A DNA stretch of 5,384 nt from Thermoplasmata archaeon (GCA_020350865.1 CP070726.1:726904-732287), one strand, 5' to 3'. Numbered from the stretch's first letter, positions 1 through 5,217 are shown. The notes: a model not told the origin generated them from the letters alone. Program-made: numbers and translations.

Positions 1-180
1 CCCGAGGGAGCGCAGTTCTACTACTCGGACCTTGCCATCGGATACTACAACAGCGGGATGCTCTTCCCCGAAAGACAGCTGAACATGACCGAGGAGGACA
101 TTGCCAAGAAGGCCCTGGAGTACTCCTTGAAGGCCCTGAAGATGGACAAGAAGAAGGCCATAGAACTGCTTTCGAGATGA
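1..180 (+). CDS. C-terminal fragment of a TPR-like protein (partial at 5' end)
   Basis: The frame is open from the first base to TGA at 178-180 and gives 59 residues; the gene begins left of the window. The visible part reads as paired amphipathic helices. One is rich in Tyr and Ala (FYYSDLAIGYYNSG), then a linker, then AKKALEYSLKALKMDKKKA, which has the Ala/Leu/Tyr spacing of a tetratricopeptide helix B followed by a basic capping helix. TPR units usually mediate protein-protein contacts. No catalytic motif is visible. Codon use (GAG, AAG, CTG, GCC) matches the next gene, and only 53 bp without a clear TATA box separate the two, so they may be co-transcribed. The reading frame is well supported; the TPR call is by pattern only, and another alpha-helical repeat or a helical C-terminal extension is equally possible. 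Confidence 0.6.
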   Translation, partial: PEGAQFYYSDLAIGYYNSGMLFPERQLNMTEEDIAKKALEYSLKALKMDKKKAIELLSR

Positions 181-221
181 GATTCATAGAGGAGTGCAAT
201 TCCCAAGGTAAGGGTTGAACG

Positions 222-228
222 GAAGGTG
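222..228 (+). promoter_or_regulatory. Shine-Dalgarno site for the 346-residue zinc-finger protein
   Basis: GAAGGTG ends 5 nt before the ATG at 234. It matches the AGGAGGTG complement of the 16S 3' end seen in this same window at six of seven positions. It supports the ATG at 234 as the start and fits translation from an internal position of a transcript shared with the upstream gene. Confidence 0.55.
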
Positions 229-233
229 TTAAC

Positions 234-1274
234 ATGGGCGTTGAGCTGAAGAAGATTTATTCGAATGTGGCTAAAAATAAGGAGACCAAAAAGAGAAGCG
301 TGTACGTGAAGGTGAGCAGCAACGGGGCGGTGCTGGGAATAAACGGCAACAAGGAGAAGGTGGAGCTTCCGGCAAAGAACCTCTATGCCAGCCAGCACGA
401 TATCATCGATTACACCAAACTGGACTCCACGGACCTTTCCAAGTACCATTTGATCATACTGGGCTCTCACAACAAGAAGGAACCCAATTTAGACAAGCTG
501 AAGAAGTACATCGAGGATGGCGGCTATCTCCTGGCAACGGGAGCCAGCCTCAACTCAATCGTGGCCGATCTGTTCCCCAATATGCTGTCCTTTGATAAAA
601 AGGAGATCAAGGGGGGATTCTTCAAAGGGGAGGTCAAAAGCCTCGAGCATCCCTATTTCACAGGGGCCACAAAGAAGAAGGCCATGAAGTTCTGGATAGA
701 GGACAAGAGCCATCCGGTCAAAAAGGTGGGGCCTGATGTCAAGGAGCTGGTCACATCGAAGAAGCTAGAGAAGAAGTACGGCTCGGGGACGATAGTGGTG
801 ACTTTCAACTACGGTAACGGCATTGTCATATACATGATGCCCAAGCTGCACAACCAGAAATCGGGTGAGCAGCCCAATTACGCCAGTGCGCATATCCTTT
901 CAAACATACTGGACGAGGCCGTGAACAAGGCCATACCCGACGTGCTCAGAAAAGCGTCCGATATGGGACAGGTGGCTTATGTCAACATGGCCGTACTCGA
1001 TGACCCCTCAAAGAAATGCGCCTTTTGCGGGAGTCCGTTCAAGGATTACGACGGCAAGGTCTACAAATGCGGTTCCTGTGACACGCATTACCACCAGTTC
1101 TGTCTCGACCAGCAGCTGTCTGCCGAGGGCACATGCAAAAACTGCGGGAAGCTCATGATATACGAGAAGTTCAAGCAGACCGTTGTGCAGGCTCCATGGC
1201 AGCAGCAGGCCCCGCAAACCGGACCCCAGCCCGAAACACAGGGGCAGGGCCCTCCGCCGCCTCCTCCACGGTGA
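234..1274 (+). CDS. Rossmann-like domain protein with C-terminal C4HC3 (PHD/RING-type) zinc finger
   Basis: The protein has 346 residues and no signal peptide or membrane span, so it is probably cytoplasmic. Residues ~45-225 look like an alpha/beta domain of glutamine-amidotransferase/flavodoxin topology: a hydrophobic strand YHLIILGSH (71-79), a helix KLKKYIEDGG, a strand YLLATGAS (98-105), and a late strand pair GTIVVTFNYGNGIVIYMMP (185-203). No Cys-His-Glu amidotransferase triad is evident, so the domain may bind rather than catalyse. Residues 262-304 hold a cross-brace zinc finger, C262-x2-C265-x13-C279-x2-C282-x4-H287-x2-C290-x10-C301-x2-C304, which is the order and spacing of PHD/RING-class fingers; H285 is a ninth possible ligand. 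The tail (~319-346) is rich in Gln/Pro and ends in six prolines. The gene is convergent with the lipoprotein gene, 5 bp stop to stop. Function is unknown; an adaptor or ubiquitin-like-system role is possible but unproven. Confidence 0.85.
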   Translation: MGVELKKIYSNVAKNKETKKRSVYVKVSSNGAVLGINGNKEKVELPAKNLYASQHDIIDYTKLDSTDLSKYHLIILGSHNKKEPNLDKLKKYIEDGGYLLATGASLNSIVADLFPNMLSFDKKEIKGGFFKGEVKSLEHPYFTGATKKKAMKFWIEDKSHPVKKVGPDVKELVTSKKLEKKYGSGTIVVTFNYGNGIVIYMMPKLHNQKSGEQPNYASAHILSNILDEAVNKAIPDVLRKASDMGQVAYVNMAVLDDPSKKCAFCGSPFKDYDGKVYKCGSCDTHYHQFCLDQQLSAEGTCKNCGKLMIYEKFKQTVVQAPWQQQAPQTGPQPETQGQGPPPPPPR

Positions 1275-1279
1275 GAAAT

Positions 1280-1798
1280 TCACAGAAGTTTGTCAATTTC
1301 TGCAGACAGGGTGCTGTAAGAAACCAATCCGTTGTCTTCGTATGAGATTTTCCCATCCTTAGTAATTATCACTATTTTTGGAACGCCTTCCTGACCCTCG
1401 GTGTAATCGTTCCAGACATTATCAGTATCCAATGCATATATCCAGTCATCACCGTAATCCTCTCCGAATTGCCTCAGCTCGGTCTCGTTGTCCTCATCGG
1501 GCAGGATGTCTATAGTGATTATCACCACATCGTTATCATCATAATTGGAGAATACCTTTTTCAACTCCCCCATCTCGTCATCGCAATACTGGCAGGCCAC
1601 ATACATGAAATCCAGTATCACCACCTTGTCATCGAACTCGGTCAAGCTGAAGGTGTCCCCGTCGATGGATGTCAGTGTGAAATTAGGTGCTGGTTCCAGT
1701 TCCTCTTCCTCCTCTTCGTCATCACTGTCAGTGCAGCCTGCAATCACTAGAGATAAAACCAAGATGGCCGTCAATCCGAGCATTGCGAGTTTTTTCAT
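1280..1798 (-). CDS. TlpA/ResA-like thioredoxin-fold lipoprotein
   Basis: The protein has 172 residues. Residues 1-21 form a lipoprotein signal peptide (MKK, a hydrophobic core, then VIAGC), so C22 should be lipidated and the protein anchored outside the membrane. A very acidic linker (TDSDDEEEEEELEP, 23-36) follows. The remaining ~135 residues are a thioredoxin-like domain: PNFTLTSIDGDTFSL is the typical TlpA/AhpC-TSA opening, VVILDFMYVACQYC (59-72) is the active-site strand with the CxxC pair C69/C72, VVIITID (91-97) is the next strand, and GVP (138-140) supplies the cis-proline opposite the active site, before KIVIITKDGK. The Trp usual before the first Cys is Ala here. Expected role: extracytoplasmic disulfide exchange or reduction of a metal or haem centre; the partner is unknown. 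The start at 1798 is backed by a Shine-Dalgarno site and a TATA-like box. The protein is strongly acidic. Confidence 0.9.
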   Translation of the reverse strand: MKKLAMLGLTAILVLSLVIAGCTDSDDEEEEEELEPAPNFTLTSIDGDTFSLTEFDDKVVILDFMYVACQYCDDEMGELKKVFSNYDDNDVVIITIDILPDEDNETELRQFGEDYGDDWIYALDTDNVWNDYTEGQEGVPKIVIITKDGKISYEDNGLVSYSTLSAEIDKLL

Positions 1799-1802
1799 GT
1801 TC

Positions 1803-1809
1803 TCACTCC
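1803..1809 (-). promoter_or_regulatory. Shine-Dalgarno site for the thioredoxin lipoprotein
   Basis: On the minus strand GGAGTGA ends 4 nt before the ATG at 1798. It differs at one base from GGAGGTGA-type pairing with the 16S tail and fixes the lipoprotein start directly ahead of the MKK signal sequence. Confidence 0.55.
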
Positions 1810-1828
1810 AAAAAACCCATGGATTTTG

Positions 1829-1840
1829 AATATATTAAGC
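1829..1840 (-). promoter_or_regulatory. TATA-like box for the thioredoxin lipoprotein gene
   Basis: The minus strand reads GCTTAATATATT, centred near 1834. The usual archaeal spacing of ~25 nt puts transcription start near 1808-1810, leaving a leader of about 10 nt that just includes the Shine-Dalgarno site. It lies in the AT-rich part of the divergent intergenic region. Confidence 0.45.
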
Positions 1841-1880
1841 TTTGTGTGGAGTTAAAAGCCGTACCGGGGATGCCTGACTG

Positions 1881-1908
1881 CGCCTTTTTCTTACGAAAGG
1901 CGAAAAAG
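1881..1908. repeat. Overlapping inverted repeats in the divergent promoter region
   Basis: Two mutually exclusive inverted repeats share the same bases. CGCCTTT (1881-1887) pairs with AAAGGCG (1896-1902) across 8 nt, and CTTTTTC (1884-1890) pairs with GAAAAAG (1902-1908) across 11 nt. They lie between the minus-strand TATA box at ~1834 and the plus-strand box at ~1918, directly upstream of the latter. This position suits a regulator operator; it could also be a chance AT-rich palindrome. Confidence 0.35.
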
Positions 1909-1914
1909 AGAAAG

Positions 1915-1922
1915 AAATAAAT
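1915..1922 (+). promoter_or_regulatory. TATA-like box for the DUF1611 gene
   Basis: AAATAAAT is preceded by the purine-rich GAGAAAG, which could act as a BRE. Its centre near 1918 predicts transcription start near 1943-1945, giving a leader of ~22 nt to the ATG at 1966 or ~40 nt to the ATG at 1984. No better box lies between it and the gene. Confidence 0.4.
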
Positions 1923-1965
1923 CGGCACAATCGTATCCCAAGCAACATCAAAGACCAAAAGGGGC

Positions 1966-3036
1966 ATGGAAGTGGAAACGGCCATGGTGCTTTGTGAAGG
2001 GCAGTTCGGCAATTACGTAGGCAAGACCGCCAACGGCCTTGTCCGGTATTCCGGGAGGTACGAGATCCTCGGTGTGATAGACAGCACTAAAGCAGGCCGG
2101 ATGGCCCATGAGGTTGTGGAAGGCGCAAAGGAGGGTATCCCAGTCTTCAAGGACCTGGCCGATGCCCTAAATGAACTGGAGAAACACCCGGACTATCTCA
2201 TCATAGGCGTGGCCACCATTGGCGGGAAGCTGCCCCCTGAATTCAGACCGGTTATAACCAGGGCCATCGAGAATAAAGTCAATGTAATAGCAGGCCTTCA
2301 CGAATTTATTTCCCAGGACGAGGAATTCATTTCAATGGCCAAGAAGCAAGGGGTTGAACTGATTGACGTGAGAAGGGAACCCCCCCTCAAAGAAATGCGT
2401 CGCTTCGCCGACCTGTGCAAGGCCCTTCCATGTCCGAGGATACCTGTCTTGGGGACGGACAGCTCCATCGGTAAGAGGACAACGGCGATCGAGCTGGTGA
2501 AGGCTTTAGAGGGCGAAGGCACAAGAACGGCTTTCGTGACCACGGGCCAGACAGGATTACTGCAGGGTTTTGAGTACGGTGTCCCTCTCGACTCCATTCA
2601 AGGGGATTACATGGTCGGGGAGCTCGAAAGGGAGATAATCAGGGCATACGAGGAAAAGCAGCCGCAAGTCATTATAATCGAGGGGCAGGGCAGCATATCC
2701 CATCCAGCCTATGTGTGCGGGACAAGGGCAGTGATCACGGCATCGCGGCCCGGTGCAATTATCCTCCAGCATGCACCAAAAAGGAAGTATCGAAACTTCA
2801 GGAAGGATGAACTAAAACTGCCCATGCCCGAACTGGACAGGGAAATCCGCATGCTCGAGATGTTCTCGGAGGCAAAGGTCGTAGCAATAACATTGAACCA
2901 CGAAAACATGGATGAAGACGCGGTTGAGGAGAAGGTCAGGGAGTACGAGAAGCAATTCGGGGTTCCGGTTTGTGATACGTTTTTACACGGCTGCGGCAAG
3001 CTAGTTTTGGCGGTGGAGGAAATCATACGAAGGTGA
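1966..3036 (+). CDS. DUF1611 (COG3367) P-loop protein, DgcN-like
   Basis: The protein has 356 residues, the usual family length, and two domains. Residues ~7-150 form a Rossmann-like domain: EGQFGNYVGKTANGLVRY near the start, ILGVIDS (34-40), DYLIIGVA (76-83) and VNVIAGLHEFIS (105-116). Residues ~158-356 form a P-loop domain: Walker A GTDSSIGKRTT (163-173, K170), TTGQTG (192-197), and a Walker-B-like strand VIIIEGQGS (235-243) followed by SHPAY. This layout is diagnostic of DUF1611. Characterised relatives named DgcN were reported as D-glutamate N-acetyltransferases working with the racemase DgcA; a DgcA-family gene lies ~400 bp downstream here in the opposite orientation. Whether this archaeal member has that activity is inference. 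Its stop overlaps the start of the next gene. The ATG at 1984 is a credible alternative start, because GGAAGTGG lies 8 nt before it, whereas the ATG at 1966 has only GGGG one base upstream. Confidence 0.88.
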   Translation: MEVETAMVLCEGQFGNYVGKTANGLVRYSGRYEILGVIDSTKAGRMAHEVVEGAKEGIPVFKDLADALNELEKHPDYLIIGVATIGGKLPPEFRPVITRAIENKVNVIAGLHEFISQDEEFISMAKKQGVELIDVRREPPLKEMRRFADLCKALPCPRIPVLGTDSSIGKRTTAIELVKALEGEGTRTAFVTTGQTGLLQGFEYGVPLDSIQGDYMVGELEREIIRAYEEKQPQVIIIEGQGSISHPAYVCGTRAVITASRPGAIILQHAPKRKYRNFRKDELKLPMPELDREIRMLEMFSEAKVVAITLNHENMDEDAVEEKVREYEKQFGVPVCDTFLHGCGKLVLAVEEIIRR

Positions 3037-3260
3037 GCTGTTTGGAAAAGATAGTGAGCCGAGCCTATGTGGGTCCATGTGAGATATGCGGTTCAGAAAT
3101 TTTCTCCCCGGTTTATGAGGGACCTGCTGTAAAACCGCCTGTCTTGAGGATGTACTTCAACTGCGAAAAATGCAACAAACTGATATGCAGGTACTGTGTT
3201 AAAGTTCAGAGGAAAGGCCTGCACCGCCGTTATTTGTGCCCTGCATGTGAGCAAGGTTGA
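3033..3260 (+). CDS. Small eight-cysteine cross-brace zinc-finger protein
   Basis: The protein has 75 residues. The start is GTG at 3033, overlapping the TGA of the DUF1611 gene (GTGA), a layout typical of translational coupling. Eight cysteines in four CxxC knuckles take up the body: C16-x2-C19-x24-C44-x2-C47-x4-C52-x2-C55-x13-C69-x2-C72. The central x2-x4-x2 spacing is that of FYVE/RING-like treble-clef cross-brace fingers and predicts two zinc ions. Basic residues cluster between the third and fourth knuckles (KVQRKGLHRR, 57-66), which could contact nucleic acid or an acidic partner. There is no signal peptide or membrane span. Function is not recognised; the coupling suggests it is made with the DUF1611 protein and may bind it. 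TTG at 3041 or GTG at 3054 could be later starts, but the overlap favours 3033. Confidence 0.78.
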   Translation: MSCLEKIVSRAYVGPCEICGSEIFSPVYEGPAVKPPVLRMYFNCEKCNKLICRYCVKVQRKGLHRRYLCPACEQG

Positions 3261-3303
3261 AAAGGGGGGCAAGAAAATCACTTTTGAATATGTGCCCATA
3301 ACA

Positions 3304-3309
3304 TTTATA
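3304..3309 (+). promoter_or_regulatory. TATA-like box ahead of the structured intergenic segment
   Basis: TTTATA lies in an AT-rich stretch (3301-3330), and its centre is ~27 nt before the inner stem starts at 3336-3337. That matches the archaeal TATA-to-start distance and would place the first transcribed base at the foot of the stem. The AT-rich setting makes chance matches likely. Confidence 0.25.
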
Positions 3310-3332
3310 CTATAATATCAGAATATTTAAGT

Positions 3333-3412
3333 ACGTCCCCAATCTCCTCCCTTCCTCGCATAAACGCGGCTATCTGACCCATTTATTTTATAACCGGGGT
3401 GATTGGGGGGCA
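3333..3412 (+). ncRNA. Candidate small structured RNA, or bidirectional terminator, between convergent genes
   Basis: A plus-strand RNA from ~3333 would fold into a basal stem: CCCCAAUC with GAUUGGGG (8 bp), an outer U-G pair, one U-U mismatch, then CCUC with GGGG (4 bp including one U-G). Inside is a small hairpin, CGC (3357-3359) with GCG (3366-3368). The U-G pairs hold only on the plus strand, which favours that direction. The GC-rich core is flanked by AT-rich DNA with a suitably placed TATA-like box. I recognise no known RNA family; clear C/D-box or tRNA features are absent. A terminator or chance pairing remains possible. Confidence 0.22.
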
Positions 3413-3440
3413 CAAGATATAACAAGAGTTTATTAGTGCA

Positions 3441-4502
3441 TTAGATTTCCACATCCACCCCCAAACCCGGCCTTTCCAGTGGGATTAAAAATCCCTCCTC
3501 GAAAATGCATCCTCCCCTTGTTTTGTCATCGATTAAAGCGAAATGCGAATCCAAATCAGCGTACTTCACATTCTCCTGCGAGAGTGCAAAATGCAGGCCT
3601 GCGGCAATCGAAACCACATTCTCGCTCATACACCCGATCATGGTGTCCAATCCGTTCTGCCCGGCGATTTTGTTTATCTCCAGGGCCTTTGTGATGCCTC
3701 CGCACTTCATGAGCTTGATGTTGATTTTATCCGCGCAGTTATTCTCCACCACTTTCAAGGCGTCCTCCTTGGTTTTCACGGCCTCGTCAGCGGTTATGGG
3801 AATTGAAGAGCTCTCCTTTACCTCTTTTAAGCCCTCCAGGTCATCCCAGGCAACAGGCTGCTCGATCTGCTCGATATCATAGGGTTCGATGGCCCGTATC
3901 ACCTCGATTGCGCTCCGAACGTCATAGCCTTGATTCGCATCCACACGGACGATGATATCTTCCCCAACAGCTTCCCTCACAGATTTTATTGTTTCGATGT
4001 CTCTTTCCTTGTCCAAGCCGATCTTCACCTTCAGGGCCTTGAACCCTTCCTTAATATGCAGAAGCGCATGCTCAACTGTTTCCTCTGTCCCCATTATCCC
4101 GATGGTCATGTCAGTGAGCATTCTCTGTCTCCCCCCGCCCCCCAGGAGTTCGCTGACCGGCACTCCTTCCACCTTGCCCTTCAGATCCCAGAGGGCGATA
4201 TCTATACCTGCCTTTGCAGAGGGATTCCCCTTTATCAGGGCATCCATTTCGGTATTTGTCAATTCGATATCGCCGGCATCCTTTCCGATCAGGGCTTGGG
4301 AGAGGATTTTAAAAACCCCTGCAATACTCTCCGCAGTCTCCCCGGTCACAGAATTGGGGCAGGCGCTGCCGATTCCCATGCCTTCGTCGGTTTTGATCTT
4401 CACAATGATGTTGTGGGCCACATTCGAGGAACCCGTGGCAATGAAAAACGGCTCTTTCCTCTCACTCCGAATGAGTTGATATTCCAAGCTCCTGATCAAC
4501 AT
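3441..4502 (-). CDS. Enolase-superfamily dipeptide epimerase (L-Ala-D/L-Glu epimerase-like, DgcA-like)
   Basis: The protein has 353 residues, full family length. Residues ~1-125 are the capping domain, with the TGET signature of dipeptide epimerases at 53-56. The barrel holds the complete catalytic set: KVK (158-160, general base K160), metal ligands in VDAN (D188), IEQP (E214) and TADEA (D239), and the opposite base K263 in NIKLMKCGG. DLD (316-318) is the DxD motif that binds the substrate ammonium group in known dipeptide epimerases. Expected reaction: Mg-dependent inversion at the alpha carbon of a dipeptide or N-acyl amino acid, in the cytoplasm. The segment ATGSSN (22-27), where Ala-Glu epimerases carry a glutamate-binding Arg, has no basic residue, so specificity may differ. 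The related DgcA epimerises N-acetyl-D-glutamate, and a DgcN-like gene lies nearby. The start at 4502 follows a TATA-like box by ~25 nt, implying a leaderless mRNA, which fits the lack of a Shine-Dalgarno site. Confidence 0.9.
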   Translation of the reverse strand: MLIRSLEYQLIRSERKEPFFIATGSSNVAHNIIVKIKTDEGMGIGSACPNSVTGETAESIAGVFKILSQALIGKDAGDIELTNTEMDALIKGNPSAKAGIDIALWDLKGKVEGVPVSELLGGGGRQRMLTDMTIGIMGTEETVEHALLHIKEGFKALKVKIGLDKERDIETIKSVREAVGEDIIVRVDANQGYDVRSAIEVIRAIEPYDIEQIEQPVAWDDLEGLKEVKESSSIPITADEAVKTKEDALKVVENNCADKINIKLMKCGGITKALEINKIAGQNGLDTMIGCMSENVVSIAAGLHFALSQENVKYADLDSHFALIDDKTRGGCIFEEGFLIPLERPGLGVDVEI

Positions 4503-4523
4503 TCAACCAAACATATAACTATA

Positions 4524-4533
4524 GATATTTATT
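4524..4533 (-). promoter_or_regulatory. TATA-like box for the epimerase gene (leaderless start)
   Basis: The minus strand reads AATAAATATC, centred near 4529. Archaeal spacing places transcription start at ~4503-4505, at or 1-3 nt before the ATG. No Shine-Dalgarno sequence precedes this ATG, in agreement with leaderless translation. It gives the epimerase its own promoter although the gene follows another on the same strand. Confidence 0.5.
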
Positions 4534-4540
4534 GTTGTTG

Positions 4541-4569
4541 TTAAAACCCGATTCCTCTCCTTCAGGAGA
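4541..4569 (-). terminator. Hairpin plus T run after the membrane-protein gene
   Basis: TCTCC (4556-4560) and GGAGA (4565-4569) form a 5-bp hairpin with a 4-nt loop, 6 nt past the TAA stop of the membrane-protein gene. On the minus strand it is followed by GGGTTTTAA. On the plus strand the same hairpin is followed by TTATTTTT, a better U tract, but no plus-strand gene is seen here. A weak terminator that insulates the epimerase promoter is a reasonable reading. Confidence 0.3.
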
Positions 4570-4575
4570 TTATTT

Positions 4576-5091
4576 TTAATGCAAAGCAATTCCCAAAATG
4601 ATTGCAGCGAGAACAAAGGCGATGCCAAATTGAGCATTGGAGGGTCCGCCTGTGGGCTGGTCGTGTCTGGGGGGCATAAGAAAGAGGCCGAGCCCGAATA
4701 GAAATGCAATAACTCCACCTATATAAGAAATAACCATCCCGAAATAATATAATGCACTTGGACTTTCAAGGTGTGGGTAAAGATCTCTTCGGAAGATATT
4801 CTCAATCACGGCCCCGATGGCCATTAAAACCACCGAGAATGCCAAACCTCTTGAATAGGGGCTCACCGGTATCAAAGGAAAACCCGGTGATCTTCCTGTC
4901 TGATAATAGGGTCCAGGCGGAATAGTGCCTTGTTGATAAGAAGGGCCCTGATAACCGGGTGGTGGGTTAATGTTCTGTTGTTGGGCATAGAACTCCTGGG
5001 AACCTTTTATCCCGATGCCTCCCTGCCTTTGTTGCTCTGAGAATTCATGTTTTGGAATTTCCTGTTTCCCCTCGCTCGTATTTTCTACCAT
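4576..5091 (-). CDS. Three-TM membrane protein with Pro/Gln/Tyr-rich N-terminus, function unknown
   Basis: The start chosen is ATG at 5091 (171 residues, MVENTSEGKQ). The frame extends to an upstream ATG at 5160, but the TATA-like box lies within that extension, so the longer form is unlikely. Residues 1-80 are soluble and low in complexity: charged first, then rich in Pro, Gln, Gly and Tyr (NPPPGYQGPSYQQG, 41-54, and IPPGPYYQ, 57-64). Three hydrophobic segments follow at ~82-99, ~114-139 and ~155-170, with RRD (101-103) after the first and PPRHDQPTGGPS between the second and third. There is no signal peptide or catalytic motif. Pro/Tyr-rich N-termini ahead of small membrane bundles recur in archaeal proteins of unknown role; the tail could mediate protein contacts or phase-separation-like clustering (inference). 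It lies between the 16S gene and the epimerase gene on the same strand. Confidence 0.78.
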   Translation of the reverse strand: MVENTSEGKQEIPKHEFSEQQRQGGIGIKGSQEFYAQQQNINPPPGYQGPSYQQGTIPPGPYYQTGRSPGFPLIPVSPYSRGLAFSVVLMAIGAVIENIFRRDLYPHLESPSALYYFGMVISYIGGVIAFLFGLGLFLMPPRHDQPTGGPSNAQFGIAFVLAAIILGIALH

Positions 5092-5120
5092 AGGACCACA
5101 ATCATATGGAAGGATATCGT

Positions 5121-5128
5121 AATATAAA
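5121..5128 (-). promoter_or_regulatory. TATA-like box for the membrane-protein gene
   Basis: The minus strand reads TTTATATT within a longer AT-rich run. The centre at ~5124 predicts transcription start near 5098-5100 and a leader of 7-9 nt before the ATG at 5091. This spacing is the main reason for preferring 5091 over the upstream ATG at 5160. Confidence 0.5.
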
Positions 5129-5160
5129 TAAATTTGGAAACATAGGTTGGTTTGTACCAA

Positions 5161-5171
5161 TAAAAAAAATC
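5161..5171 (-). terminator. Oligo-T tract downstream of 16S rRNA
   Basis: The minus strand reads GATTTTTTTTA, a run of eight T about 90 nt past the 16S 3' end. Archaeal RNA polymerase commonly stops at such U-rich stretches without needing a hairpin. It lies before the TATA box of the next gene and so would separate the rRNA transcript from it. Confidence 0.4.
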
Positions 5172-5217
5172 AAAATTACACTCGACGAATTTTGGTGCCA
5201 GATAACCGAACTTTTTT

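Larger units (their letters stand above)
3291..3414. repeat. Nested inverted repeats in the convergent intergenic region
   Basis: An outer pair, TGTGCCC (3291-3297) and GGGCACA (3408-3414), encloses an inner pair, CCCCAATC (3337-3344) and GATTGGGG (3401-3408). The two right-hand arms share one G at 3408. The inner stem continues past one T-T mismatch into CCTC (3346-3349) against GGGG (3396-3399). The region lies between the stop of the zinc-finger gene (3260) and that of the epimerase gene (3441). No terminal duplication or ORF inside it suggests a mobile element. Confidence 0.5.

Noticed and set aside
45..470. 141-residue minus-strand frame at the left edge
   Set aside because: It is antisense to the TPR-like and zinc-finger genes, whose plus-strand frames have clear motifs.
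1803..2012. 69-residue minus-strand frame across the divergent promoter region
   Set aside because: It overlaps the DUF1611 start and both TATA-like boxes, and has no domain or ribosome-binding support.
3333..3412. A C/D-box guide RNA in the convergent gap
   Set aside because: One CTGA (3374-3377) is present, but there is no good RTGATGA box at the expected position.
3291..3414. A miniature transposable element with terminal inverted repeats TGTGCCC/GGGCACA
   Set aside because: No target-site duplication is visible and the repeats are short; nested RNA-type pairing explains the pattern better.
3930..4544. Long plus-strand frames (204 and 175 residues) opposite the epimerase gene
   Set aside because: They are antisense shadows of a gene with a complete catalytic motif set; their sequences are Ser/Pro/His-rich without domain features.
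4503..4718. 71-residue minus-strand frame after the membrane-protein region
   Set aside because: It overlaps the membrane-protein gene in another frame, covers the epimerase promoter, and shows no recognisable feature.
5092..5160. N-terminal extension of the membrane protein to an ATG at 5160
   Set aside because: The extension (start MVQTNLCFQI) covers the best TATA-like box at 5121-5128; the box predicts a short leader to the ATG at 5091.
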